64,000 bases of DNA from Butyrivibrio sp. MC2021 (GTDB lineage Bacteria > Bacillota > Clostridia > Lachnospirales > Lachnospiraceae): NCBI RefSeq assembly GCF_000621605.1, contig NZ_JHXX01000004.1, positions 1 through 64,000 on the forward strand. Reading direction: 5' to 3'. Of this stretch, positions 1-10,083 are shown piece after piece. Within the stretch, counting starts at the first letter, position 1. The number at the start of each line of letters is the position of its first letter. The notes below the pieces were generated by a model. The model did not search any database. It was not told where the DNA came from and saw only the letters and a list, made by a program, of their open reading frames with translations. The translations under genes and the position numbers were made by a program.

Positions 1-1847
1 GTTTCTGGTATCGTTACGCTCTCTATGCTCTCTGCTCCAAGAAACAGATTTGCCGGTACTTGCGTGATACCTTCTTCAAACTCTATTGTCTTAAGATTAG
101 CGCAGTCCTTAAAACAATAACCATTATCGGCATCCTTCAGGCCCTTCGGGATGGTTACAGAGTCTATAGCTGTATTCTGAAAAGCATTTCTTCCCAGCTT
201 TTCGAGGCTCTTTGGCAAATTTATAGTCTTAAGATTTGTACATTCACAAAAAGCAAGATCTCCGATGCTCTTTACACTATCAGGAAGTTCCAGTTTTGTA
301 AGACCCGTGCATCCATAAAAAACACACTGTCCAATAGTTTCAAGACCTTCAAAAAGCTTCACGCTTGTAAGGCCAGTACAGCCCCAAAATGCATACTCCT
401 CTATACTTGTTACTGTTGCAGGAATTGTTATGCTCTCAAGGCTCTCCACCTCTTCAAACAGCCTTTGCGGTATTACAGTAAGGCCTTCTTCAAGCTCTAT
501 CGTCTTAAGTTCAGTGCAGCCCTTAAAGCAGCATCCATAGGAGTATACCTTGGTCAGGGTTTTAGGGATAAAGACAGATTTTATTGCCGTGTTTCCAAAT
601 GCACTTCCGCCAAGTGCTTCAAGATTCTTTGAAAGCTTTACTGTCTCAAGCTTGGTACAGTCGTAAAACGCATTATCACCAATGCTCTTTATACTATCAG
701 GTATCTCAACATCTGTAAGAGCACTACATCCGTTAAACGCAGCCTTTTCTATAGTTTCAAGCCCTTCAGAAAACCTCACGCTCTTAAGGCCTGTACATTC
801 CTGAAATGCGTACTCCTCAATTGTGGTCACCGTTTCTGGTATCGTTACGCTCTCTATGCTCTCTGCTCCAAGAAACAGATTTGCCGGTACTTGCGTGATA
901 CCTTCTTCAAACGCTATGGTCTTAAGATTTGCACAGTCCTTAAAGCAATATCCATAATCGACATCTTTCAGGCTCTTCGGAATTGTTATTGATTCTATAG
1001 CAGTATTTTCAAATGCATTTCTTCCCAGCTTTTCAAGGTTCTTTGGTAAATTTACAGTCTGAAGCTTTGTGCAGTCAAGGAACGCACAGTCACCAATACT
1101 CTTTACACTATCAGGCAGTTCTATATTTGTAAGACCTGTGCATCCATAGAATACGCTCATCCCAATGGTTTCAAGCCCTTCAGAAAGCTTCACGCTCGTA
1201 AGGCCAGTGCAGCCCCAAAATGCATACTCCTCTATACTTGTTACTGTTGCAGGGATTGTTATACTCTCAAGGCTCTCCGCCTCTACAAAGAGCCACTGCG
1301 GTATTACAGTAAGCCCTTCTTCAAGCTCTATCGTCTTAAGTTCAGTGCAGCCTTTAAAGCAGCCTCCATAGGAGTACACCTTGGTCAGGGTTTTAGGAAT
1401 AAAGATAGATGTTATTGCAGTATTTTCAAATGCACTTCCACCAAGCGCTTCAATGCCTTCAGGAAGCTTTATTCCTGTAATATCTGTTCTATTTATGAAC
1501 GCCGAATCTCCAATTGCAGTAACCTGATACCCAGCGATTTTTTGCGGAATTTCAACGTTCCCTCCGGCTCCATGATATCCGGTGATCTCCGCATAGGTTT
1601 GCTCAAGTTCGTCGTAGGTAGTGTAATCAAAGTCGCCCTCAGTATAAACAGCCTCAGCTAAAGAGTTTTCCTCTGACTCCTCACTTAATCCTGATTCCTC
1701 ATCAAATTCCGAATCTTCCTCGTAACCTAAGTCCTCGGAATATCCAGACTTGTCACTATCCTCTGCAGCATATGCAATTGTAGAGAAATCAATTGATGAG
1801 AATACAAGAGATAATACCAGTGCAATAGAAAGAAACCGTTTAGACAT
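1..1847 (-). CDS. BspA-like leucine-rich-repeat secreted protein (3' end outside window)
   Basis: The reading frame is open on the minus strand from an ATG at 1847, with the ribosome site CAGGAGGG, to the window edge (about 615 codons, C-terminus missing). It starts with a signal peptide (MSKRFLSIALVLSLVFSS), then an acidic linker of about 50 residues rich in Glu, Asp and Ser. The rest is a run of 23-residue LRR_5/BspA-type repeats of the form 'AFxxCTxLxxVxLPxxLxxIG'. The family is usually cell-surface or secreted and linked to adhesion or host/particle binding, so the role here is inferred. Bases 1-640 and 832-1470 are near-identical at an offset of exactly 831 bases (277 codons), which indicates a recent in-frame internal duplication. 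The C-terminal anchoring domain cannot be seen. No operon partner is evident. Confidence 0.9.
   Translation of the reverse strand, partial: MSKRFLSIALVLSLVFSSIDFSTIAYAAEDSDKSGYSEDLGYEEDSEFDEESGLSEESEENSLAEAVYTEGDFDYTTYDELEQTYAEITGYHGAGGNVEIPQKIAGYQVTAIGDSAFINRTDITGIKLPEGIEALGGSAFENTAITSIFIPKTLTKVYSYGGCFKGCTELKTIELEEGLTVIPQWLFVEAESLESITIPATVTSIEEYAFWGCTGLTSVKLSEGLETIGMSVFYGCTGLTNIELPDSVKSIGDCAFLDCTKLQTVNLPKNLEKLGRNAFENTAIESITIPKSLKDVDYGYCFKDCANLKTIAFEEGITQVPANLFLGAESIESVTIPETVTTIEEYAFQECTGLKSVRFSEGLETIEKAAFNGCSALTDVEIPDSIKSIGDNAFYDCTKLETVKLSKNLEALGGSAFGNTAIKSVFIPKTLTKVYSYGCCFKGCTELKTIELEEGLTVIPQRLFEEVESLESITIPATVTSIEEYAFWGCTGLTSVKLFEGLETIGQCVFYGCTGLTKLELPDSVKSIGDLAFCECTNLKTINLPKSLEKLGRNAFQNTAIDSVTIPKGLKDADNGYCFKDCANLKTIEFEEGITQVPANLFLGAESIESVTIPE
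832..1470 (-). repeat. Internal tandem LRR duplication, 831-base period
   Basis: Bases 1-80 recur almost unchanged from 832, and similarity continues at the same offset to about 640/1470. The period is a multiple of three, so the duplication adds 277 residues in frame. It lies inside the BspA-like gene. Confidence 0.85.
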
Positions 1848-2100
1848 ACACACCCTCCTGAAAGAAAAACATAAAAAACTGTATTTTATATTATTTTAAT
1901 AATTCCCACGTTGTAACCAATGCTGATTCTCCTCTATATGAATAATTTTATCACGTAATGCCTGGGTTCTGATTGATTATTTCATATAAATATATACTTT
2001 TTATAGATTATTATCAGTTTTTTACATATCTGTAAAGGGGCTTATATGTTAGGATTAATGTAGCTTTTTACGAGGTAATTGCCATGGCGAAACACAACTC

Positions 2101-2196
2101 TCAGACCTGCGCATGCCAGAGATCGAAGGTTTTACCCTGCAGAAGATGCTGCAGGAAAAGTACGGTCAGAACATTCCCTTCATGTTCATGACCGGC
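2101..2196 (+). pseudogene. Remnant of a response-regulator receiver domain
   Basis: Plus frame from 2101 reads SDLRMPEIEGFTLQKMLQEK and continues to ...PFMFMTG. This is the phospho-acceptor Asp loop ('DxRMPxxxG') and the following beta-4 strand ('PxxFMTG') of a CheY-like receiver. No start codon in frame, no upstream N-terminal third and no downstream half exist, so it is a decayed fragment of about 32 codons. It fills the otherwise gene-free stretch 1848-2254. The rest of that stretch is AT-rich upstream sequence of the LRR gene, with no other gene seen. Confidence 0.6.
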
Positions 2197-2205
2197 CTCC
2201 TTAAC

Positions 2206-2236
2206 AAAAGCCAGGCACCCCAGTGCCTGACTTTTC
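2206..2236. terminator. Bidirectional intrinsic terminator
   Basis: CAGGCAC-ccca-GTGCCTG forms a perfect 7-bp stem, followed by TTTTCTTTTT on plus and CTTTTGTT on minus. It lies 19 bases past the stop of the LRR gene at 2255 and serves that minus-strand transcript. Confidence 0.75.
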
Positions 2237-2254
2237 TTTTTGTAACATCTGTGT

Positions 2255-5200
2255 TTATTTAACAACGAGATTGATGGTAAGCTTCTTTCCGTTCACATTG
2301 GTCCTGATAGTTGTCTTACCGGGAGCCCTTGCTATGATAACGCCTGCATCATTTACGAAGGCCACATCGAGCTTGGTACTAGTATAGATAACCGCCTGAT
2401 ATTTAAGGTTATCATCTATTACGTATCTGTCGCCCACTTTGAGCTCGAGCTTTGCTGAATTACCCTTGGCCGAGGTTACGGTCATGAGCTTCTCTTCATC
2501 AGCCACAAGTCTCGGGTCTTCTACAATAACAAATGTCTTATATTCTATAGGGGTTCCGGTGCCATAGGGATCATAGCTGCAGGTAACCGTTGCAAAGCCC
2601 GGCTTTCCACCCTTGATCTTTCCTGCGCCGGCGTTACCGTCTGTTATTGAAGCATCGGAGCTGGACCAGGTTGCCTTCTTTGCAGTTACCTTGTAGTGCT
2701 TCAGGGTCTTGCTGCCTCCCAGATTCAGATATACCGTATTGGTGACAGGCTTCGTAACTGTCACTGTTATATACTGGATGTTATTGTTCTTATCTGCCAG
2801 AGCAAGAGCTGTGGTTCCAACACCTACAGCTGTTATCTTTCCTGCCGGGGTGATGCGGACAACACTGTTCTGATAGTAGGATATCTTGTTCTTAACATCA
2901 GTACTGTTATTCTTGGAGTCATAGGAAGGCACCGCTTTCATTTCGCCCTCTTCGGTTACTTCAAAGACGCTAAGGCCTGATGCCTTGAAGCCTGGATCAC
3001 TGAACTTCAGCTTTTCAGCCTGCAGCGGAACCAGGGTGATATGCTGCTTGTTGGCTATCTTTCCGATAGCAGCCTTATCAACCACCTTTACCTGGGCAGT
3101 GTATGCACTGCCATTGATATATGCTGTTATTTTCGCTGTACCCTTGGCATAGGTCTTCACTACACCATCAGTAACCTTTGCTATCTCTTCATTGGAAGAA
3201 TACCAGGAGATCTTGTAAGCCTCAGCATAGGCCTCATTGGCTCCAAGGCCTTCAACTCCCAGGGTTATGGAATCTCCGGCTATAACATCCGTCTTTTTAT
3301 AATCAGATGCAGTGGTTCCCTCGATCTTCACTATCTTAGGTGTAACTACATATACACTGTATACATAACGGCTGTCTTCAGTACTGCTGCCGTCATAGAC
3401 ATATACCGCATTGGCTGCCAGAGTATTCTTCTTGGCCTTGATCTTGTTCCCTGAAGAAACAGCCACTGTATTCTTATCGGAGGTCTTCCAGGCTATGGTT
3501 TCACCTGCATTCTCCGCTTCCCCATCCAAATCTCCGTAGGTTGCAGGGAATGTGCAGGTCTGGCCCTTCACAAGGTATATGTCGAAGCTCTCCGCCTCCG
3601 GCTTAAATCCGGGATCTCTTCCGGTCTCCTCATCATCCTCAGGGTCAGGCTCAGGAATTGGCTCCGGTTCAGGGTTAACAGGCTCTGTAACACCAATAAT
3701 AGCTACTGTTACCTGCATATCTCCCTTGTCAGTTCTCCAGTTATACCTAATAAAAGGCACATCACTGGGTACTGTAAATCCTGTATCCGTTAGAGTGATC
3801 TCTTTTGCAGTCGCATTGTCATTGGCGTCAAGAGTCGTATAATCAAAGACCTTTTCCCTGTCAAAAGAAGGATCATAACTCTTGATATCGATGTTGTTCA
3901 GCTCTCCTTCAGTCACTGCCTCCAAAACCACACGCTGTTTTCCGGCCCGGAAGTTTTCAAGAGCGGTAAGTCCGGCGATATCGACTGCTGCCAGACCATT
4001 TCCACCGATGTACAGATCTGTAATAGCAGTATTCTCCTTAAGGTCCAGTGCTGTAAGGAAGTTGTTGTCGCACTGAAGCTTTGTAAGCTTCTTATTTGCG
4101 CTGAGATCAATAGCTGTAAGCTCGTTATTCTTTACATTCAGGTCTTCAAGGCTCCAGAATCTCTCCATACCGGTGACACTGCCTATCTCACGGCCGCTTA
4201 CATCCAGGGTCTTGGCCATTCTCTCCTCAGTTCTTGAAAGTTTCTCGTTTCCGTTGGCATCAAGAAGGGCAAAAACGGCTGTCCTGAAGTTACCGTCAGG
4301 ATATGCGGCAGCTATTTCCTCGCTGTCACGGGTCAGGCCTGCATTGGTTATAACGGCCGTAACTTTCATGTTCTTGGTGGCACCCATTCCGTAGCTCACC
4401 TTGTAATCATAGGTAAAGAGATCCGGCACGTGGTAAGCCTTACTCCAGACAATGCCCTCATTTTCCGTAGAGGCTTCTTCACCTTCCTTCAGATATTCAT
4501 CGCTTATATTACTTACAGAGTTCTTGCTAAACTGATCCCCGTAAATTGCCTTGAGATCAAGGATGTTATCAAAATAGTCGCTATCTGACATAGTGCCCAC
4601 GGGATACTGCTCTCCCACTGTCAGCTCTGACAGCTTTTTATTATTACTAAGGTCCAGAGCAAAGAGCATGTTGTCACCGCAGTTTAAGTCAGTAAGCTCA
4701 GCATTGTTCGAAAGATCAATGAGTTGCAGCTTATTTGATGAACAGTCAAGGAGCTTCAGTCCTGTGAGAGATGCCAGAGTATTTTCATCTCCCGCAAAGA
4801 AAGTCTCTATCCGGTTCTCTGAAATATCGAGAGCTTCAAGGCTTGTAAGGAGCTGAAGTCCCGTTACATCCTTTATTTCTTTTGCTGAAACTTCCAGATT
4901 CTTGCAGGCCTCAACTTCCCTGAGGGTAAGCCTTGTATCGATGTTTATATCAACCTTCTGCTCATGGAGCTGGTTGTTGAAGTTCTTATCCGGGAATTCA
5001 TTGGATTCGTCCTCGATGTCCACGTTCCAGATTCCCACTTCCACATCCCAGCCAAGTGCCAGGGCATAGTTTCTTGCGTTGCTGCTGCCCTTTTCCACAT
5101 ATACCAGAGGCACATGGTTATAGCTTCGCTCAAATTCATCATCGGTGGTTCCGAAGATCTCCACGGATGAAGGCACAAAGAGGATTTCCAGCTTGTTGCA

Positions 5201-6853
5201 CTTGGAAAAGGCTCCGGTTATCACAGTGGTTACACCGTAGGGTATCTGAATCTCCTTAAGAGAAGTACAGCCGGCAAAAGTGCCCTTCTTTATTTTGGCA
5301 ATCCTGTTGCCCAGCTGGATATCCGTAAGGGCTGTGCAGCCGTTAAAAACGTCATCTCCCAGCTTCTGCTCTGTGGTGTAGAGGTTATGGACCTCAAATT
5401 CTATGGCTTTGAGAGATGTGCAGTCCATGAAGGCCTTATCCTCTATCTCTCCAACGCTTCTGGGGATGTAGATACTTCCAAGGGATGAACAGCCCTGGAA
5501 TGCACCGTACTCGATGATCTCCACATTCTCAGGAATTACGATCTCACTTAAGGAAGCACAGTTATGGAATACCTGCTTTGCAATAGCGGTTATCCCCTCA
5601 GGGAGATATACACCGTCCAGCTGGCCGCAGTCGTAAAAGGCCTTTTCGCCTATACTTGTAATATTGGGTGAAAGACGTATACTCTTAAGGCTTGTACATC
5701 CTCCGAAGGCACAGCCTTCAATCGCAGTTACGCTGTCTGGAAGATAAACCTCCTCAACGCCGCAGCCTCCAAATATGCCTTCTTCTTTATATATTGGATT
5801 CGCTCCCCAGATGGTGGTGATTCCATCCTCAAAGGTGATCTTTTTAAGGGCTGTGGTTCCGTTAAAGGACTGAAATCCGCAATCCTGAAGGCTCTTTGGT
5901 AAGAAAACCTCCGCCAGAGCGGTACAGTTCTTAAAGGCCTCTTCCTCAACAATCTCTGTTCCTTCAGGAATGATAGCCTTTTCCAAAGCTATACAGTTGG
6001 CAAAAGCTCCATCCTCTATCTTTTTGAGATTCTTTGGGAAGGTAACTTTTTTAAGCTTCTTGCAATCTCTGAAGGCCTGATCGCCTATGATCTCGATGGT
6101 ATCGGGAAGAACTATCTCCTCAAGGCCTGAGCCTCCCAAAAAACCTACTTTGTCATAAACAGCTCCGGACTTGGTTCCGGGCAGTTCAGTTATTCCTTCT
6201 TCGAAGAGCACGGTCTCCAGGGGGCACTCCCTGAAGGGTGCCAGATCAACATCCTGAATTCCCTTGGGGATGAATACCTTTTTAAGGGAAGTACAACCAC
6301 CAAAGACCTGATCTCCCAACACCTGTAATGTGGTGGGAAGCTTAACCTCTGTAAGAGATGTACATCTTCCGAAGGAATACTTATTTGTCTTCACAAGACC
6401 TTCAGCGAAATTAAGGTTCTCAAGAGCTTCGCACTGATAAAAAGCGTACTCTCCCACTTCTGTCAGAGTCGCGGGAAAGCCCACGGAAATGACATTTGTT
6501 CCCTTGAAGGCATTGGCTCCGATGGCGGTGACAGTGGCCTCGCCTATGGTCTCGGGAATAGCCACCACGGTGGATGTTCCTTTATATTTCGTTATAGTAG
6601 CCTCTTCACCATCTATTTTGTATTCAAAGAGATCAGAAACAGCGGTCACATTTGTAATCTCTGTTTCAGTAACATGTTCAACCTCAGGTTCTGCCTGCAG
6701 CTCCGCCTCTTCCGGTTCCGGAGTTTCCTGCTCCTTTTCAAACAAATACTCTTCCTGTTCGCCAGTTGCCGCAAAAGCAGCAAAAGCATTAACATCAATA
6801 CATGAAATAACCAGTGCTAAAGAAAGTAATCCTGCTAATACCTTATTCTTCAT
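2255..6853 (-). CDS. Large BspA-like LRR protein with bacterial Ig-like repeats
   Basis: The ATG at 6853 is preferred over an upstream TTG because it opens a clean signal peptide (MKNKVLAGLLSLALVIS) after a GGGTGA ribosome site, giving 1532 residues. Order of parts: signal peptide; acidic linker to about 60; BspA-type LRR_5 repeats to about 620; two stretches of classical LRR ('LxxLDxSxNxL') at roughly 660-770 and 920-1010; a Pro/Glu linker ('PEPEPIPEPDPEDDEETG') near 1100; then Big2-like Ig modules to the C-terminus, recognised by 'GKxxxxAxGxGTTxxxx' patterns. No LPxTG motif or SLH domain is visible, so the means of retention is unclear. Likely secreted or surface exposed, binding proteins or plant material. 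Followed by an intrinsic terminator. It differs from the 5' neighbouring LRR gene in lacking near-identical repeats. Confidence 0.88.
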   Translation of the reverse strand: MKNKVLAGLLSLALVISCIDVNAFAAFAATGEQEEYLFEKEQETPEPEEAELQAEPEVEHVTETEITNVTAVSDLFEYKIDGEEATITKYKGTSTVVAIPETIGEATVTAIGANAFKGTNVISVGFPATLTEVGEYAFYQCEALENLNFAEGLVKTNKYSFGRCTSLTEVKLPTTLQVLGDQVFGGCTSLKKVFIPKGIQDVDLAPFRECPLETVLFEEGITELPGTKSGAVYDKVGFLGGSGLEEIVLPDTIEIIGDQAFRDCKKLKKVTFPKNLKKIEDGAFANCIALEKAIIPEGTEIVEEEAFKNCTALAEVFLPKSLQDCGFQSFNGTTALKKITFEDGITTIWGANPIYKEEGIFGGCGVEEVYLPDSVTAIEGCAFGGCTSLKSIRLSPNITSIGEKAFYDCGQLDGVYLPEGITAIAKQVFHNCASLSEIVIPENVEIIEYGAFQGCSSLGSIYIPRSVGEIEDKAFMDCTSLKAIEFEVHNLYTTEQKLGDDVFNGCTALTDIQLGNRIAKIKKGTFAGCTSLKEIQIPYGVTTVITGAFSKCNKLEILFVPSSVEIFGTTDDEFERSYNHVPLVYVEKGSSNARNYALALGWDVEVGIWNVDIEDESNEFPDKNFNNQLHEQKVDINIDTRLTLREVEACKNLEVSAKEIKDVTGLQLLTSLEALDISENRIETFFAGDENTLASLTGLKLLDCSSNKLQLIDLSNNAELTDLNCGDNMLFALDLSNNKKLSELTVGEQYPVGTMSDSDYFDNILDLKAIYGDQFSKNSVSNISDEYLKEGEEASTENEGIVWSKAYHVPDLFTYDYKVSYGMGATKNMKVTAVITNAGLTRDSEEIAAAYPDGNFRTAVFALLDANGNEKLSRTEERMAKTLDVSGREIGSVTGMERFWSLEDLNVKNNELTAIDLSANKKLTKLQCDNNFLTALDLKENTAITDLYIGGNGLAAVDIAGLTALENFRAGKQRVVLEAVTEGELNNIDIKSYDPSFDREKVFDYTTLDANDNATAKEITLTDTGFTVPSDVPFIRYNWRTDKGDMQVTVAIIGVTEPVNPEPEPIPEPDPEDDEETGRDPGFKPEAESFDIYLVKGQTCTFPATYGDLDGEAENAGETIAWKTSDKNTVAVSSGNKIKAKKNTLAANAVYVYDGSSTEDSRYVYSVYVVTPKIVKIEGTTASDYKKTDVIAGDSITLGVEGLGANEAYAEAYKISWYSSNEEIAKVTDGVVKTYAKGTAKITAYINGSAYTAQVKVVDKAAIGKIANKQHITLVPLQAEKLKFSDPGFKASGLSVFEVTEEGEMKAVPSYDSKNNSTDVKNKISYYQNSVVRITPAGKITAVGVGTTALALADKNNNIQYITVTVTKPVTNTVYLNLGGSKTLKHYKVTAKKATWSSSDASITDGNAGAGKIKGGKPGFATVTCSYDPYGTGTPIEYKTFVIVEDPRLVADEEKLMTVTSAKGNSAKLELKVGDRYVIDDNLKYQAVIYTSTKLDVAFVNDAGVIIARAPGKTTIRTNVNGKKLTINLVVK

Positions 6854-6936
6854 ATGTTCACCCGTTAAAAAGCGACCTTCTGTCAAATACCTTGTTCAGA
6901 AAATCGCTTTTTTTCTGTTCCGAATCTAAACTGTTT

Positions 6937-7944
6937 TTACTGATACTGGCTTACATTTGAAGCATCCACAGCCTCAAAGGGTACATATACATACTTGCAA
7001 TCTGTGGTGGAGCCCTCAACGCTTGTAAGGGAACCTCCGCCTCCTAAGGTTGCTGCGGCTGTAACTGCAGCTGCTGCCTGACCCTTGGCGTTCTGGAGAA
7101 CCGTGAACTGCATCTCTCCCGCTGCGATGGAAGCACAGCCGTCTGCTGAGGCATCGACGCCGCATACAGGGATCTTGGTGTAATCAAGGCCAAATTCCTT
7201 GAGGCCCTCAACTGCTCCGAGAGCCATAGTGTCGTTGTTGCAGAAGATGGCATCCACGCTCTGGCCTGTTTTCATGAAGATCCTGAACTTCTCCAGGGCG
7301 ATGGCATCTGACCAGTCTGCATAGTCAACAAATACGTAGTTGACATCTACACCGTTATTTTTAAGAGTTGTCTTAACGGAATCGGTTCTTTTTACTGTAG
7401 CTGAATGTCCTCTCTCACCGCCAAATATGATAACATTCAGGGACTTGGGATTACCCAGCTTTTTAAGAACATACTCAGCCTGAAGCTTTCCGGGCTGATT
7501 CTCATCAGAGCCAACGTAAATATACTTATCTGCCCTGAGGTGGTCAACGCTGGGCTCGCTATTTACATAAACGATTGGCAGATCATTGGATGCAATGTTC
7601 ATCTGAACAGCAGTGTTGGCATCTGCAGATCGCAGGATTATAGCGGAATATCCCTTGGATTTTGCCTGGGATATCAGATCCATCTGGGCCTGTACATCAT
7701 TGCCGGTCTCAACCATATCCAGGGTCACCCCCTGGTTTTTTCCTGCTTCAACCATAGCGTTTGCAAGGGTAGCTAAGTAGGTATCATTGGTATCAGTAAT
7801 GATAAACAGAAGCTTTCCTCCCTTACCTCCACCACCGGAAGATGATGCCGATGAGGATGCCTGACAGCCTGTAAGTGCAGATACCATCAGCGCTCCGGTT
7901 AAAACACATGCAAATACTCTTTTTAAAATTCTGTTTTTAAGCAT
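6937..7944 (-). CDS. Periplasmic sugar-binding lipoprotein (Peripla_BP_4 type)
   Basis: Start at 7944 is chosen because a GAGGAGG site lies 9 bases upstream, overlapping the end of the chemoreceptor gene. The protein has 335 residues. A lipobox (ALMVSALTGC) is followed by a Ser/Gly linker and a type I periplasmic-binding fold related to RbsB/galactose-binding proteins ('IITDTNDTY', 'GSDENQPGKL', 'FCNNDTMALGAVEGLKE', 'VCGVDAS'). Residues of the last strand/hinge are intact. No permease or ATPase follows. The only neighbour is a Cache-domain chemoreceptor translated just upstream, so the protein may present a sugar-type ligand to the receptor rather than feed a transporter. The ligand is not identifiable by eye. 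Confidence 0.85.
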   Translation of the reverse strand: MLKNRILKRVFACVLTGALMVSALTGCQASSSASSSGGGGKGGKLLFIITDTNDTYLATLANAMVEAGKNQGVTLDMVETGNDVQAQMDLISQAKSKGYSAIILRSADANTAVQMNIASNDLPIVYVNSEPSVDHLRADKYIYVGSDENQPGKLQAEYVLKKLGNPKSLNVIIFGGERGHSATVKRTDSVKTTLKNNGVDVNYVFVDYADWSDAIALEKFRIFMKTGQSVDAIFCNNDTMALGAVEGLKEFGLDYTKIPVCGVDASADGCASIAAGEMQFTVLQNAKGQAAAAVTAAATLGGGGSLTSVEGSTTDCKYVYVPFEAVDASNVSQYQ

Positions 7945-7958
7945 CTCTTTTAACCTCC

Positions 7959-9947
7959 TCAAATCTTGAACTTCTGTACATAAGCAGTAAGAGTCTCTGA
8001 TGTTCCTGCCAGCTCGTGGGAGTTGTCAGCCACATCCTGACTGTTCCTGGTAATATTTTCAGCCATCTCAACCATGTTCTCGGAGGTAGCAAGGATCTCA
8101 TCCGCACTGGCAGCCTGCTCTTCTGAAATTGCCGCTACGTTGGTGGCAACGTCATCTACCTTCTGAACATCTTCGATCATGGCCTCGATAAGTCTGTTGG
8201 ATTCCTGAATATTGGTATAGATCTGATCAAAGGTTCCTACAGCCACATTGATAAGTTCGCTGTTTTCCTGAATGCTGGCTGCACTGGCATTGGCCTGTCC
8301 CACAGCATCTCCGATAAGTTTATGTACCTCATCGATAAGGCTTGCAATATTCCGGGCACTTTCCGCAGAGGTCTGTGCCAGCTTACCGATCTGGGTAGCA
8401 ACAACCGCGAAGCCTTTTCCTGCTTCTCCGGCTCTTGCAGCCTCGATGGAAGCGTTAAGTGAAAGAAGATTGGTCTCTTCTGCAATCTCTCCGATCATGC
8501 CAACGATATTGGTGATCTCCTCTGAAGCGGCACCAACCTTGTTGATGGAGTTAACCAGCTCGTTGTTGGCAGCTTCGATGCCGGTCATGGCTATGGAGAG
8601 CTTCTCCATATCATCACGGCCCTTCTGGGAGATCTCTACAGTCTCCTTCATGCTGTCATTGGCCTTATCGGAATTCTCTCTTGTATCTGCCACTACAGTT
8701 GCCAGGGTTGTTGCATTGGAAGCAATATCGTTAACCGCTGTTGCCAGCTGATCAACGGTCTCATTCAGCTGCTTCATGGCCTCAGCCTGGGACTGGGACG
8801 CATCGAACATGGACTTGGATACTCTGTCGGAGTTATCGGACTCTTCTTTGAGCTTCTCGGACTCCTCACTGATACTGGAGAGCATCTTTCTCATGGAAGA
8901 AACGAAATCTGTAACCTTACTGCCCATAACACCGATCTCATCGTTGCTGGAGGAATCCACTGTAATAGTGAAATCACCATCTGACATGGCGCTGATATTA
9001 TCCGAAATATGTGCAAGGGGGGCTACAACTCTTCTTACAACATACAAAATGATGATGATTGTAAGAATAACAGAAACAGCTCCGATGATGATAAGAAGAT
9101 TCTGCATCTGCAATATGGATTTCATTATGACATTTGTAGGAATATAGGAAACAAGAACCCAGTCTGTTCCTGAAACTTCCTTAAAGGTCACCATGTTTCC
9201 TGCAATGGTCTGGGTTTCCAGATTATTGGCATTTAAAGCCTTGGCTGCACCTGCAAGAAGCGCATCAGCGCTGCTCTCTGACAGAGTTGTGGACACAACG
9301 TTATTATCCCTGTGGGCAAGGATGGTATTATCTGTCTTATCCACAAGGAAAGCGCTGGCATCCTGCATCTTAACGCCGGAGTTAACGATGATACTGATCT
9401 TGTTAAGGGTAACGTCCGCACCCATAACCTTCAGCTCTTCCTGGCCGTCGTTGATGATACCGGTGGCACTGATTACAGTCTCACCCTTATTGTTGACATA
9501 GGCTGTACCATAGGCCATATCAACTCTGGTGATACCCTGTTTATACCACTTACTACCGGTTACATCAGGCTCATAAAAGCCGGAGGCCTCAGCTGTATAC
9601 AGCTTGCCGTCACTGGTTCCAATATAGATACCATCCGGAGAATTGGCATTATATCCATAGTAAGTATCAAGTATTATCCTGAGCTTGGAATAGGTAACCT
9701 CCTGAGTCTCAATGAAATACTTGACTGTATTAAAGAACTCCAGGTTCTGCTCAAGCCATGCCTCGATGTTATCCGCCTGGTTGGAAATGGAGGATTCAAG
9801 GGTCTCCTGAGCCATCTCAGTCATTCGTGATTTGGTCACAGAGGAAGCAACAATCACAAGAATTACAACTGCTGCCGCTACAACCGGTACAATGAAGGTA
9901 ATAAGTTTGGTACTTATTTTTTTAGTCTTTTTCTTCTTTTCACCCAT
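7959..9947 (-). CDS. Methyl-accepting chemotaxis protein with dCache sensor
   Basis: Start at the ATG at 9947 ([10 protein letters not shown]) behind AAGGTG; the upstream GTG is less likely. 662 residues: basic N-terminus, TM1 at about 15-37, extracellular double-Cache region to about 280 ('[19 protein letters not shown]', 'DWVLVSYIP'), TM2 about 285-307, HAMP, then a signalling domain with the hairpin motif '[20 protein letters not shown]'. The family relays ligand state to CheA/CheW. It overlaps the ribosome site of the sugar-binding lipoprotein gene, indicating co-transcription and translational coupling. No che genes are in the window. Confidence 0.93.
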   Translation of the reverse strand: MGEKKKKTKKISTKLITFIVPVVAAAVVILVIVASSVTKSRMTEMAQETLESSISNQADNIEAWLEQNLEFFNTVKYFIETQEVTYSKLRIILDTYYGYNANSPDGIYIGTSDGKLYTAEASGFYEPDVTGSKWYKQGITRVDMAYGTAYVNNKGETVISATGIINDGQEELKVMGADVTLNKISIIVNSGVKMQDASAFLVDKTDNTILAHRDNNVVSTTLSESSADALLAGAAKALNANNLETQTIAGNMVTFKEVSGTDWVLVSYIPTNVIMKSILQMQNLLIIIGAVSVILTIIIILYVVRRVVAPLAHISDNISAMSDGDFTITVDSSSNDEIGVMGSKVTDFVSSMRKMLSSISEESEKLKEESDNSDRVSKSMFDASQSQAEAMKQLNETVDQLATAVNDIASNATTLATVVADTRENSDKANDSMKETVEISQKGRDDMEKLSIAMTGIEAANNELVNSINKVGAASEEITNIVGMIGEIAEETNLLSLNASIEAARAGEAGKGFAVVATQIGKLAQTSAESARNIASLIDEVHKLIGDAVGQANASAASIQENSELINVAVGTFDQIYTNIQESNRLIEAMIEDVQKVDDVATNVAAISEEQAASADEILATSENMVEMAENITRNSQDVADNSHELAGTSETLTAYVQKFKI

Positions 9948-9990
9948 ATTTGTCACCTTTATACATCTTTTTGTTGCATTAATTGAAAAA

Positions 9991-10030
9991 AGAGTCGTAT
10001 TCGCAATAATTATAGCAAATACGACTCTTC
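9991..10030 (-). terminator. Intrinsic terminator of the spermidine-synthase-like gene
   Basis: AGAGTCGTATT and AATACGACTCT form an 11-bp perfect stem. On minus it is followed by a run of six T. It sits 53 bases past the stop at 10084. Confidence 0.85.
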
Positions 10031-10083
10031 TATATACTGTTTTACGTTTCTTTTTACATTCTTTTAAGATTGCTTTAATCTTT

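Noticed and set aside
60..632. Plus-strand frame of 190 codons opposite the LRR gene
   Set aside because: Antisense shadow of the repetitive gene; no ribosome site, Cys/Lys-rich nonsense composition.
1..1500. CRISPR-like regular repeats
   Set aside because: The periodicity is codon-based LRR repeats within one open frame, without identical short repeats and unique spacers.
2084..2191. Short plus-strand frame starting ATGGCGAAACAC
   Set aside because: Out of frame with the recognisable receiver fragment and with implausible Cys/Arg-rich content.
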